A stretch of DNA of 64,000 nucleotides, from contig JAVSML010024419.1 of NCBI GenBank assembly GCA_038503035.1, forward strand, positions 205,737-269,736. Direction: 5' to 3'. Shown piece after piece: positions 12,141 through 24,852 of this stretch. The position numbers were made by a program, and so were the translations under genes. The notes below the pieces were generated by a model. The model was not told the origin of the DNA and did not search any database. It saw nothing but the letters and a program-made list of their open reading frames with translations. This stretch comes from Crocodylus rhombifer. Lineage: Eukaryota; Chordata; Crocodylia; Crocodylidae. How positions within the stretch are numbered: position 1 is the stretch's first letter; each line of letters begins with the position of its first letter.

Positions 12141-12518
12141 TTATGCTGACTTGAGCATAAATTTGATACCTGCATCATGCAGACATTTTGATTTTCACAT
12201 TTTGATTTTTTTTTCCCAGCGCAGAAAAGGGACATGTTTTGCAAATGCTGTTACAAAAATAATGTACTGTACATTTCAGTGGGTTTTAGTCTCATCCTAA
12301 ACCAGATAAAACTTAGTGTAGTTTTGTATACCTGTTCTCTGAAGTTTAAGGATAAATCAACCCAATGGAAACAGCTGTTTGGAAACAAATATTCCAAGGA
12401 GGTTGTAAAAGTCCCTTGAATTGTGCACAGCTCATTGGTTCTCTGAACCTCTTCATCTGCAAAAGTGAGCTAATGGTTTCAGGAGACTGGACTAAGGAGA
12501 TATCTGGTATCATATGAA

Positions 12519-12685
12519 CAGGACACATCTACACATGCCCCTGACTGCGCAGTTGGTACTGCGTAGTCCCGGTGGTGCATGAGTCATTTTGCTACAGTGC
12601 GCTAGGGATGGCATCACAGTTAGCCAATGCTATGTTGCCATAGCAATGAGCTACAGTGAAATAGCATCTTGTGTAGATGCACCTG
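12519..12685. mobile_element. short TIR element of the GCATCTACACA family
   Basis: The left end is CAGGACACATCTACACATG and the reverse complement of the right end is CAGGTGCATCTACACAAG, so the inverted ends are clear. The 167-bp interior (GACTGCGCAG, TTGCCATAGCAATGAGC) matches the copy at 477-796 in inverse orientation. No target duplication is evident and it has no coding capacity. Confidence 0.6.
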
Positions 12686-13279
12686 CAGCACCTTTCCAGG
12701 CTTTTCATGTTTCTGCTTCCACTCCTAACAAGAACCAAGAAGCAAAGTGAGGCAATCAGAAAAGTTATTCTTCATTTTCAGTCTCATTGCTAGCTTCCCT
12801 TGCCTCACAAGCAAATGTCTAATGGCTCATATCTCCCCACCTCTTATCTCTGATGTCTACTGCAGCTACTCAAGAAAAAGTAGGAGGGGTGATGCTTCAG
12901 ATTTGGAGTCCCCTCACCGCACAAATCCAAATCACTGGATGCAAGATTATGCAAAGCAAAACCCCACAAAACTTCTGAAAAGGGAAACAACCAAAGTGCC
13001 ACACAGCTCTGAAATACCATTATATGGAGGACTATATGAGTTTATCTTATTCACTGTGTTCTTAAGATACACACCACTAAAGTATGACAGATTGTCTGGA
13101 GGTTTATATAGAAATGTTGACATCTAGCAAATGGGCAAAATTTCTTTTCCATATCACTCCCCTTCCTGCCACAAAAACTGAGTTAAATTTCAGTCAGTGC
13201 CGATGGGGTTAACTACTCTACAGGCAGAGGCTGTATTTGCAAAAACCAGAGCCCCTAACCCCTGAATGAAAACATCTAA

Positions 13280-14815
<1,536 letters not shown>

Positions 14816-15059
14816 ACAGCTGACTCAGGGGTTTGAGCTGCACTACAGACCACCCCCTACCACCATATCCTGCACCTCTGGCTCCTCTGTGGCTTCTACT
14901 CAGACAGAGCTCTCAGTGGTGGAGGCTTCAGCCCAGGTCCTGGGCTGCAGGGGGTGCTTAGCGCAGCTCCCTGTGCCTGGTAGCAGGGACAGGCATAGCC
15001 CCATTTGTGGCGGGGGTGCTGTGGTGCAGTCTCTAGAGAGCCGGGTGGAGGAGTTCTAG

Positions 15060-15846
15060 GTGGAGGGGAGCAGGCTGTGCAGCATCAGGGATGAGGAGCA
15101 AGAGATAGATAAGTTGTATAGCAAGGCTTTGCAGCAGAAGAATGAGGACAACAGGATGGTGTGGGAGGACCTGAATGGAGCTGAGTGGAAAATGGTCACT
15201 TCAGGATCCAGGCCACGTGCTTCAAGGGAAACTTTTCTGGTTCAGCTGTGCAACAGCTATGAGACCCTTGCACCACTGGTGGAAGAAGGACTGGAGGCAC
15301 TTGTGCCAGAGAACCAAAGGAGGCAAGCTCCTGTCCAGAGTGGGAGACAGGGTTGTAGTAGTCGGCAACTCTCTCCTGAGGGGGATGGAGGGTAATATCT
15401 GCCAGCCAGATCCCTTTGCACGGGAGGTCTGCTACCTTCTGGGGGCCTGTATCTGGGATGTGATGGAAAGGATTGCAAAACTCATCCAGCCCTCTGACCA
15501 CTACCCCATGCTGCTCATTCATGCTGCTTATTCATGCAGGCATGAAGGACACAGCCAGGAACAACCCTGGGCTTTGGAGGGTGGGCTGAAGGGATTGGGA
15601 GCGCAAGTGGTTTTCTTTTCCATCCTCCCAATCAGGGGTCAACACCCCTGGAGGGACAGTGGTATTGAGGAGGTCAGCTGGAGGCTCAGGAGATGGTGCC
15701 ACAGTGAGGGTTTGGGATTTTATGGTCATGAACTTCTGTTCCAGGATAGAGGCTTGTTCAGAAGAGATGGCGTCCACTTCACACCAAGGGAGAAAAAACT
15801 GTTTTCTTCCAGAATGACTGACTTGCTGGAGAGGGCTTTAAACTAG
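15060..15846 (+). pseudogene. CR1-1 ORF1 remnant with SGNH-esterase-like part
   Basis: Two overlapping frames are needed: 15060-15395, then 15175-15846. The second contains RVVVVGNSLLRGMEG, where CR1 ORF1 proteins usually have a G-D-S nucleophile block (here G-N-S). Near the C terminus, DGVHFTPREKKLF carries the D-x-x-H catalytic block. It ends LLERALN and a stop at 15844-15846. In active CR1 elements this protein binds RNA and carries an esterase domain. The Asp-to-Asn change and the frame break suggest loss of function. Confidence 0.7.
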
Positions 15847-15947
15847 GTGAATTGGGGGATGGGTTTGCAGCCGGGAATGCAAGTCAGGGGATAGCCAAGC
15901 AGGGAAGGATGCAGAGAGGGATGTCAGGGAAGTTTTAAGAGGCTAGA

Positions 15948-18755
15948 ATGACATTGGGCAGCAGGGAACTGGGGTTACCAATGGGGGACTTAAGTGTCTA
16001 TACACAAAGTATGATAAATAAGCAGGAGGAACTGGCACTCTTGTTAGCAAATAAGGAATATGAGCTCATCGGAATAATGGAGACCTGGTGGGATGCCACA
16101 CATGACTGGGCTGTGTGCGTGGAGGGCTACAGGCTGCACAGAAGGGATTGGGTAGGGAAGAAGGGAGGAGGTGCAGCTTTTTATGCAGAATGCCTCCTTG
16201 GAGACCCAAATTGGTACGAGAGAAGGGTGACTCGAGACCCGGGGGACAAGAAGAAGGGGACTTGATGGTAGGCATCTACTACAGACCAGTGCACCAGGAG
16301 GAGGAGCTGGAGCTGGAATTTTCCAGAGAATTGATGGAGGTTGCACGTTCAGGGAACATGCTTGTCATGGGTGACCTCAATTACCCTGACATCAGCACTC
16401 GGGCAAATCTGACCAGTCATGTAGGTGTTTGACCTGTGTGGAAGAACTTTATTTAGTACAGGAAGTGAATGGGCTGACCAGGGAAAAGGCTATATTTAAT
16501 ATGGTCCTAGCCAAAGGGAACAACCTGATGGAAGATCTGAGGATTGAGGGTAATCTGGGAGATAGTGATCATGAGATGATATAATTCACTATCTGTCATA
16601 AGGCAGGGAAGTCAGCCAGTAGGGCAGAGGTGCTTGGCTTCAGGAAGGCTGACTTCAAGGAGTTTAGGAAAATAGTAAGAGAGACCCTACAGGAAAAGGG
16701 ACTAGAGGGGAAGGGAGTTCAGGAAGGGTGGTTGTTCCTCAAAGGAGCAATCCTCAGAGTGCAGAAAAGGTGGTTAAAGGGCTGGGAAGCCCTCTTGGCT
16801 TACCAGAGGAGTCAAGGAGTGCTTAAGAAAGAAAAAGTGGGGTTATGGACAGTGAAAACAAGAGATAGTTACCAAGGAGAAATATACAAGTATAGCCTGT
16901 ATTTGTAAAGAGAGGATAAGGAGGCAAGCCCAGCTACTGAGATCAGGTTGGCAACCAAAATTAAGGACAATAAAAAGTCCTTATTTAGGTATAAAGGGAG
17001 CAGGAGGAAGACCTAGGGAAGTGTGGGGCCCTTGCAGTATGAGCTGGGACAGCTGATAACAGACAGTCAGGAGAAAGCTGAACTCTTTAAAGAATACTTT
17101 GCGTCAGTGTTCCTGCATGCAAATGGTGGTTGCCTGCCTGGTGGGATACTGGACAGATGTGCGGGGGCGGGGGGTGTTACCAACCAATGGTCAGTGTCAA
17201 ACTGGGGAGGGAGTACTTAGAGTGGCTGAATGTCTTCAAGTTGGCAGGACCTCCAGTGATGGACTACACCCAAGAGTGCTCAGGGAATTGGCTGGAGTCA
17301 TTGCAGGACCATTGGTGAAGGTATTTGAAGACTTGTGATGCTTGGGAGTGGTCCCAGAAGACTGGAAAAGGGCCAATGTGGTGCCAATCTTTAAGAAGGG
17401 GAAGAGGGAGGATCTGGGAAACTATAAGCTGGTCAGTTTGACTTTGATGATGGGTAAAATTTTGGAAAAAATGATCAAAAAATCCATTTGTGAGAGACTG
17501 GCAGAAGGCATGATGCTGAAGGATAGACAACATGGTTTCATTGTGGGCAGGTCATGTCTGGCCAATCTCGTCTCCTATGATCAAGTAACGAACTGCTTAG
17601 ATGTAATATACTTAGATGCGGTTGATGTAATATACTTAGATTTTAAGATTTTAAGGCATTCAAAATGGTCTCCCATGATGCTTTTATAAAAACACTGGGG
17701 GATTGTGGACTGGTAGAGTCCATGGTCAGGTGGGTTGGGAACTGGCTAAGGGGTCAAACCCAGAAAGTGTTAGTGGACAGGTCTGTATTGTCTTGGAGGG
17801 AGGTGGCCAGTGGTGTCCTGCAGGGTCCAATTTTTGACCCTCTGCTGTTCAACATCTTTATCAACAATTTAGATGAGGATGTGAAAAGCACACTGGCCAA
17901 GTCTGTAGATGATACTAAGTTATGGAGATAAGCAGTCACACTAGGGAATAGGATGCAGATTCAAGCAGACCTAGACAAGCTGGAAAGATGGGCAGAGGAT
18001 AAGGATAAATGCAGAGTGCTTCATCTGGGGAGAAGTAACCAGCAACGTGAATATAGGCTAGGAGGAGCTTTCCTGGCCAGCACAATGGCTTAAAGGCACC
18101 TCAAGGTTATAGTTGATCATAGGATGAACATGAGCTACCAGTGTGATGCTGTAGTCAACAGAGCTAATAGCATACTGGGATGCATTAGCTGATGTGTCGC
18201 GAGCAGGGCTAAGGAATTGATGCCTATTCTCTACTCATCACTGGTGAGAGCCCAGCTGGAGGACTGTGTCCAGTTCTGGGCACTGCACTTCAAAAAAGTT
18301 GTGGAGAATCTTGAAAGGGTCCAGAGAAAAGCCAGAAGAATAATCAAGGGCCTGGAGGACAAACCTTATGAAGAAAGACTAAGGGATTTGGAACTGTTCA
18401 GCCTGGGGACGAGAAGACTGAGAGGAGACTGGGTGGATGTCTATAAGTATGTAAGGGGTGAATATTGGGAGCCAGGAGAAACACTGTTCAGCTAGGGCAC
18501 CCCAGGGGAGGACAAGGAGCATTGGCCATAAACTGTTAGAGGATGATTTCAGGTTGGATGCAAGGAAGAACTTCTTTATGGTAAGGGTGACCAGAGTCTG
18601 GACTAGACTTCCCAAGGAGGTAGTGCAGTCCCCAGCGTTGGAAGTCTTCAAGAGGAGACTAGACAGACGTATCTTGCTGGGATCATTCAATCTCAGCAGT
18701 ATTTCTGTCCAAAGCAAGGGGGTTGGACTCGATGAGGTCCCTTCTATCCCTTAAT
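15948..18755 (+). pseudogene. CR1-1 ORF2 remnant (endonuclease and reverse transcriptase)
   Basis: The endonuclease signs are IMETWWDATHDWAV (catalytic Glu region) and MGDLNYPDIS. The reverse-transcriptase signs are [43 protein letters not shown] and SVDDTKLW, where F-A-D-D is expected. The C-terminal part has DCVQFWALHFKK and LERVQRKARRI. The signal hops between at least six frames and is clearly dead. A 24-bp in-frame duplication (17600 and 17624) repeats the VIYLD segment. The usual product nicks DNA and reverse-transcribes the element RNA. Confidence 0.85.
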
Positions 18756-19679
18756 TTCTATGATTCTGTTGCATATCTAGGCTTCAGTCTCTACAACTAT
18801 GGAAGGATTTCCCCACTCTGCATCTCTTCAGCAGGCAAATTTCTCCTCTGATTTTTCTTACCTGCTGGCAATGGAGTCCCCTACGCAACAATATTAGTGT
18901 GATTCTGCTGTGTGGATGGGGTTGAGTTTAGGAAAGTCTTTCCTGGAGAGTGTATGTCTAAGCCATCACATTGGGTTGACTGGGGCTCTCTCACTGCTGT
19001 AGAGAGTTAGTGGGCATGGCCTCTCTTTCAGTGCACAGAGTACGCTGGAGCTAGCAGTTTCAGGGTGACTGGTGAAGCCATTTCACCTCCTGATGGGAAT
19101 GGTTCCTTGAGTATGTAGCCAGCTGCCTGGTCTAAGCATTAGGGACAGCATTGGACCAGTGATTGCATAAGGATGGGGTGTGCAAAAGCACCAAAGCTGT
19201 GCAAGTTTCCATTGAAAAGTCAGCTTCAGCTTCTAAATCACTTACTGTGGACTCTTGAGAATCCCACTGTAAGTCCAATGACATGAATGCTCAAAACCAC
19301 AGTGCTAAACAATGTATAAATAAAACAAACATCCAAGTGACAGCACTCTCCAGTGTGTAGGACATTATGCTGGGAGTGAAGAGACATCAGTGCTAGATGC
19401 AGCGAAGCCATTCATTCCCTTTGCAAATCCCTTGGGGAGGTTATCAAAAGCAGCTAAGAGATTTGAGAACCATGATTTTTCCTCCTAAATCCCTTAGTCA
19501 CTCATGGAAATCTCCTCATCTGTAAAATGGTGGTGACAAGGCTGAGCCAACTTTGTAAAGTTCTCAAAAGAAAAGGGTTAACCATTAGTCATCACTAAAA
19601 TGGATGATTTCAAATAAATATACCTCTGATGCTTGAAGGAAATAGCCCATACCACACATACAGCAGGCACTGGGTAGTG

Positions 19680-19760
19680 TCGTAGCACCATTGTGTTTGA
19701 AGTGACCTCAAGGGTTATCTAGTCCAACCCTCATTACTGTAGACCAGCAATGAGGGGTAT
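19680..19760 (-). repeat. CR1 3'-end fragment
   Basis: TGACCTCAAGGGTTATCTAG and TCCAACCCTCATTACTG match the reverse complement of a CR1 3' UTR (GGTTGGACTAGATGACCTC type). Only the last part of the element is present. Confidence 0.55.
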
Positions 19761-20519
19761 GTCCCTGGTTTCCATCCATACTCTGCTGTGCTAAGCTTGG
19801 AGACCCTAACAGTAGTGTCAATGGGTTAACTGATGTAGTATTCTAGGAACTTTTTGAACAAGAAGAGAAAACCCTTAGCTGAATATGTTACATAGCAATA
19901 TTGTGAGTACTCCTGTATTCTTTGACAGTCAGCCATTCTCTCTGGGGACTAATGACTGTTCATTCCTCTGTTATTCTCTCCTGTCACACTCATCAGTGCC
20001 AAAGTCATTTTTAATGTGGCTGCAAAAACATCCAGGAACAGTGTTACCTCATTTTCTTTTGCACTGTAAACTCACTGCTCTTGGACAGGAAATGCAGACT
20101 ACGCTGTGTACTGGGACGTGCTGCAGGGTACTAGGTCGATTCTGCCAGGATAATTGACACTTTCATTGCTGAGCATTAGTGGTTCAGTTAAAGGGGCTTT
20201 TAAGCTTTTTAAAAGGCTGAGGAATTTGAACCTCAACAACTACATGTTTCCTAAGGCATTGCTAGGGTCAGATCATGTGCTTACTCACTCTCTCCACAGC
20301 CTATATTTCTGTCTGTGTTAAAATTTAGGGGTAGATATTTTACCCAGTCTTTAATCCAAGCAACATTCTCATTGACTTTAGTTAGCGTTTGAATAAAGAT
20401 ATCCTGCTTAGAAAGGAACTTTTCCTATGGGCAAGTTATTCTCTAACTGTTCTTGTATGGGGGTTTGCATCTTCCTTTGAAGCGTTTGGAACTGACCACT
20501 GTTAAAGATGAGACACTTC

Positions 20520-20730
20520 ATGAAAGAGAGGAGTGGGAGGGACCTCAGAAGATCAGCTAGTCCTACTTGCTCAAACCCAGGGGTCTAGTATAGTTAACCC
20601 AGACATTTCTGTCTAATCTATTCTTAAAAAATTCCTATAATAGAGACCCCAAAAGCTTTTCATCTTGGAAAACTGTCATCAAATCTCCCTTCAGTCCTCT
20701 CCTAGCCAGTGCTCTTTATTTTGTATTAAT
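20520..20730 (-). repeat. degenerate CR1 3' region
   Basis: AGGGACCTCAGAAGATCAGC is followed by GACATTTCTGTCTAATCTAT, TTCTTAAAAAATTCC and AGAGACCCC. This is the order seen in reverse-oriented old CR1/L3-type 3' ends. It is strongly diverged and its borders are approximate. Confidence 0.6.
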
Positions 20731-21580
20731 CCTGGGTGGAAACCATGGTCCTTTAAGAGGGACCCAAAGCATTCTAACCCAAATGCTTATGGCCATCCAG
20801 GGGCCTTAACTCGGGATAAAGTTGACCCTTCTCCTCTTCCTGGTCTGAGTGATTTCTGGGGGGAACACCCCTTTCCCTTCGATTTTTTTAGAGGTAACAA
20901 GTGATGTTGCGCGTGCTATGGAGGGAAATAGAACAGCATAAAAGCCTTAAATTAAAGGTGATAGGATGGGCACAGGAAAGATTAGAGAGTGAAATTAGGT
21001 TAAAATAGAGGAGGAAGAATGTATGTGGACAGATCTTTAAGATCAGAGCCGGGTACTGCTTGGGGAAACAGTGAAGGCATAAGACTCGGGTATTTTTGCA
21101 GACATTTCTGTTCCAGAGTGATCCACAGTCGCAAGGTTTTACTGTTTTTCAGACAGTGCAATATTTCACACACCCCTAGGACACAACTCAGAAGAACTCC
21201 AGAGCTCCCCACATTTCTGCACGCTGATGTTTGGAAACTGTCGGTAGCATGTTGATAACAAAATGTCTTTCTGTGAGAGGGACTGCAAGGCTACAGGATC
21301 AGGAAGTCGTTTTACATCATGGGGCCTTGTCTGTGATCTTAACTCAGACTGAAGGATAAGGCCAAGATAAGGGAGGAAGCAAAGAAGCATTGTGTACCAT
21401 GGTTAAAAACATTCATTCTCCTTGCAGAGCATCCTGAAAGGAGACAAGGGACAATTTGGAGGTCTGAAGTACCATGTGTTGCAGGGGCACTCTGGTGCCC
21501 TGCTCCTATGGAGGGATACAGGTGCCGCTGCTGGGGCAACCACAGTTGGTCAGCTGACCAGGAGGGGGCAGGGCCTGGAG

Positions 21581-21588
21581 TATATAAA
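21581..21588 (+). promoter_or_regulatory. TATA box within the solo LTR
   Basis: TATATAAA in the context GGAGTATATAAACAGCCC. In an LTR this marks the end of U3, and transcription would start about 25-30 bp downstream. Function today is unknown. Confidence 0.55.
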
Positions 21589-22468
21589 CAGCCCAGGCTG
21601 AAGCCTAGCAGGCAGTTCCCCTCTGGCAGCTTGAGCAGCGGGGGCTCTGCTGTAGAGCCGAGCCGAGCCGGGCAGAGCTGGGCTGGGCAGGGCAGAGCAG
21701 CCTGACGGCCTGCATGATGGTACGGGGTGGAGAGAACCCTGACAGGGAGGTATGAAGGAGAGCCAGGGTGGCACAGAATTTATGTTATAGCCAGGAGGCT
21801 TATTTTGTGTTACAGCTGGTTGGCTTATGGCTTTGTATTTTCTGTTTGGTTGTTTGTGTAACACCGGAGGACCGGGTGAGGCTGTAGGGGTTGGAGGAGG
21901 CCTCCTGGGGGCTACCTAATAGAGTGGGGTTCCTGGCACCAGAGAGGGTGCCGCGTTTGGGGGTTTGTACAGACCCCGGCCCCAGTGGGGCAGAGTCGTG
22001 CAGCGCGAGACAGGCCCCAGCGTGGGCGTGAACACGAGTAGAGCCCTAGGGAGGGGCATGCAAGCAAGAAGCCCAGTGAGGGTACAACGTACAGGGAGCA
22101 CTGACCCCAGTCCCACGAAAGGGGTCTTGAGGGCCAGGTAAGGTGGAGGCTGCCTGAGCCCAATTGTGAAGTGCCCAAGTCGGATGTAAGACCCCTGGGG
22201 AGGGTCAAGGGGCCAGGCACGGCTATGGCCACCTGAGCCCCGACTGCGGGAAGCGTGGGAGACGAAGCCCAGTGCGGGCATCGCAATCGCGGGAGGCGAA
22301 GCCCCAGTGCGGGCAACCTGGCCGCGGGAAGCACGGGAGACGAAGCCCCAGTGCAGGTGACGTGAGCACAGGGAATACGAGACAGGCCCCTGTGGGGGTG
22401 AGCGCGTGGGGAGTGCGGGACAGCCCTGAGAGCGGTGAGTGCTCTGAGGTGAGCACACTAAGACCCCC

Positions 22469-22609
22469 GGTGAGGGCAAGTATAGGAATTAGGAGCCCGG
22501 TGAGGGCAAGCGTATGAATAGATGCCCAGTGAGGGCAAGTACAGGAATTAGGAGCCCAGTGAGGGCAGGCGTATGAATAGACACCCGGTGAGGGCAAGTA
22601 CAAGATTAG
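22469..22609 (+). repeat. alternating A/B minisatellite inside the LTR
   Basis: Five units of 29-30 bp share the head GTGAGGGCAAG. Type A units (22469-22498, 22528-22557, partial 22587-22609) continue TAGGAATTAGGAGCCC or similar. Type B units (22499-22527, 22558-22586) continue CGTATGAATAG. The order is A-B-A-B-A, so the current repeat period is about 59 bp. Related but more degenerate units (CCCCAGTGCGGGC) fill the upstream 22238-22420. Confidence 0.85.
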
Positions 22610-24799
22610 AGAGCAAGAGCATAGACAAGATAATGTCCAGAACAACTGAGAGGCTTGGGGCGTGGTATTAGGGGTGGAAGGAGCCACGCGACTCCCATAG
22701 GGTTGGGGGGCACCAGAATCTATTTTGTATAGAGCAGGGACCAGAAGGGCAAGAGCACCGGGTCCAAGGGGTCAAGTAAAGGCAGCCTCCCATTAACATT
22801 ATAGAACCATCAAAGTTGTGGCGGGCGAGAACGAGGGTGCTAGACAGGCAACTTGGCACGGTAGGGGCGTCAGGAGAGATCACGGCTGCTCCTGGGTCCC
22901 CGTCCTGTGACACCATGTAGCACTTTCTTACCAGTCCTTAACATGATCCTACATATATTTGCTGAGAAACATGACTGGGGTTTAGCTACTTGTTTGTAAG
23001 TTCTCACCTTCCATGCTGCTGGTTTGAAAGAACTAATCTATAGTATGAATGATTCCTAAAACTGCAGCACAAAATTGTCCCTTCCAGCCCAGCTGCAGAG
23101 GCCTGATTTGTAGTACAAGTAGTTAAGGTGCAAGAAAAACAAGGCCTAGCCAAAGATGGAGAAGAAGGGATAGGTTTGCTGGAAGTGGGAGAACCTATAG
23201 GTTTTAACAGCCATCTAAAGATCTGGGGGAGATGGACAGAGCTCAGTCTAATAGTACTGTCCTTCCAAACATAGACCATGGGTAGGTTGGCAGAGTTGGC
23301 GTTAGAGAAAAGAGGAACATGGACACCAATGCCAGCTGTGGAATGACGCACCAAATGGTCAAATGGAAGAGGCTGGAGATCTGGGACTTCACAGAAGGAA
23401 AGGAGCCACATTTTATAGGAACAGAATAATATCAAGATGTCCTGCCATGGACAAGAGCAGAACAAGGGCTGAAGTCACCATCTGGAATCTCCCAGGGATT
23501 TGGCAATATATTTTTTGAAAAACAGCTACAACAACAAGCACAACCGTGATACAGAGTTCAGACAGTGCCTCAGTAACGTGCAAATGCCACAGCTGCATTC
23601 TCCTCTGTTCCTGCCATTGTGAACAGCATGGGCCGGGGTCGGGGCCAGGGCAGGAAAAGGAGATGAAGACCTGTCTAATAGGATGCATTTGACATAGAAA
23701 AGGACTGCTAGAAAGTGGCAAAGAAAGGGAAAACCTGTCAATGTGGAGGTCAGCAAGACAAATCTCTGGCACTGAGTTTTCAGGGAAGGTTGAAGGTATA
23801 AAACATTTAAAGACTCCTCTGTACTTCTCTCTCTCCCCTCACCAGTGTTCCTGCAAAGTCATAGCAAATGATCGATATCTTTGTTGAAATGAGCTTGAGA
23901 ATGGGAGTGAGAGGAAGGTGAATACACAAGTGCTTTGTCAAAGAAAAATAAGAAAAACTAAGACTCATGCTTCCTAGATAGAACGTGGCCCATTTAGTAG
24001 AGTATATTCTAGGGGCTCAAGACAACACATAGCTGAGTTATGAGATCTGCTCTGCTGTTTTAAGAGTATTTCTTATTTTAGGAGTTTTCTGCTATTTTTT
24101 TTGCATTCACTCTTGTAATACTGCAGTAGTGCTTTTCCTGCGCTGAGAGCAGCACTAGTCACCTTTTTTTTCCTGGAGATGTTATGAAACAAAAAATGCA
24201 AGACTAGGTCCCCTGAACCAACAGCACCTTAAAACCCACTGAGAGTATGGGACTGGGTTATCTAGTTTATGTTTCAGGTAGTGATGGATTATGTACAGCA
24301 CATTTATTGTAAGTAAAGTCCCCGAGTTTCTGCTGGTATGCATAATCAGCTGTAATAAATTATCAGAAAGCCAGCAGCCCCCAATCTTAAACTGCATTAA
24401 TTCCTGTGCAGTCCGTCAATGTCTCTGTCCATTGCTGTGAATAATTGAGTGCAGTGACACAAACTGGAACTCTGCTAATAGTTAAAATGCTTTTGAATTA
24501 AAGCAAGTAATGGAGGGAACAAGGAGGCCATCTGTAAATCATGTCCATGGGCAAGTTATTTGGGGCTTTGTTTCTGCTGTTGGAAGTTTTAACAGACCTT
24601 CATATATGTCCAAGCGAAACTCTCCCTCCAATACCAACATCCTATGCTATTTAAAGTCAATTGAATAAAGCCAGTGTTGCAAAGATCACTGCTCTGTTTT
24701 CCTTGCAACATTAATTTCCTTGTTGCAGCAGTCTGTTCTTACGTGTTCTTGGGGAAACTGTCAACCTTGCAGGGGGATCCAGAAAACACTGCTTGTTTT

Positions 24800-24852
24800 C
24801 ATAGGTTCATAGATGCTAGGGTCAGAACGGAATTAGTCTTGTGGGCCTATTC
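24800..24852 (-). repeat. CR1 tail fragment
   Basis: ATAGGTTCATAGATGCTAGG followed by GTCAGAACGGAATTAG matches the reverse complement of a CR1 3' tail (CTATGAA motif at the element end). Very short. Confidence 0.4.

Larger units (their letters stand above)
14816..18768 (+). mobile_element. CR1 LINE, near full length, decayed (CR1-1)
   Basis: A plus-strand CR1 with a GC-rich 5' region (start uncertain, about 14.8 kb), an ORF1 remnant, an ORF2 remnant with endonuclease and reverse transcriptase blocks, and a short 3' UTR. The UTR ends GGTTGGACTCGATGAGGTCC, then TTTCTATGATTCTG at about 18768, the typical CR1 tail. Many frameshifts and stops show it is dead. It lies within intron 3 in the same orientation as the host gene. 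Confidence 0.9.
18769..21471. other. intron 3, between CR1-1 and the solo LTR
   Basis: No exon seen. It holds degenerate minus-strand CR1 tails near 19680-19760 and 20520-20730. An acceptor-like CTCCTTGCAG before 21428 is followed by only a short open stretch and is not accepted as an exon. Confidence 0.45.
21472..22917. mobile_element. solo LTR of an endogenous-retrovirus-type element with 5-bp target duplication
   Basis: The LTR itself spans 21477-22912 (1436 bp). It begins TGTTGCAGGGG and ends CCTGTGACA, the canonical TG...CA. CCATG lies directly outside each end (21472-21476 and 22913-22917), a 5-bp duplication. No internal gag, pol or env sequence and no second LTR is present, so it is a solo LTR left by recombination. 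A TATATAAA box lies at 21581, about 105 bp in. From about 21950 the LTR is GC-rich and made of degenerate short tandem units. It sits inside intron 3. Reverse-strand ORFs of 140-187 codons here are repeat artefacts. LTR orientation by the TATA box is plus. Confidence 0.78.

Noticed and set aside
21428..21476. Possible exon after CTCCTTGCAG, cut by the solo LTR
   Set aside because: Exon C joins exon D in the right phase without it. The open stretch is short and no donor fits; an acceptor-like site alone is weak evidence.
21912..22687. Minus-strand ORFs of 140-187 codons in the LTR
   Set aside because: They are produced by reading a GC-rich tandem repeat. The translations are repetitive Leu/Pro/Ala/His text that follows the repeat units.
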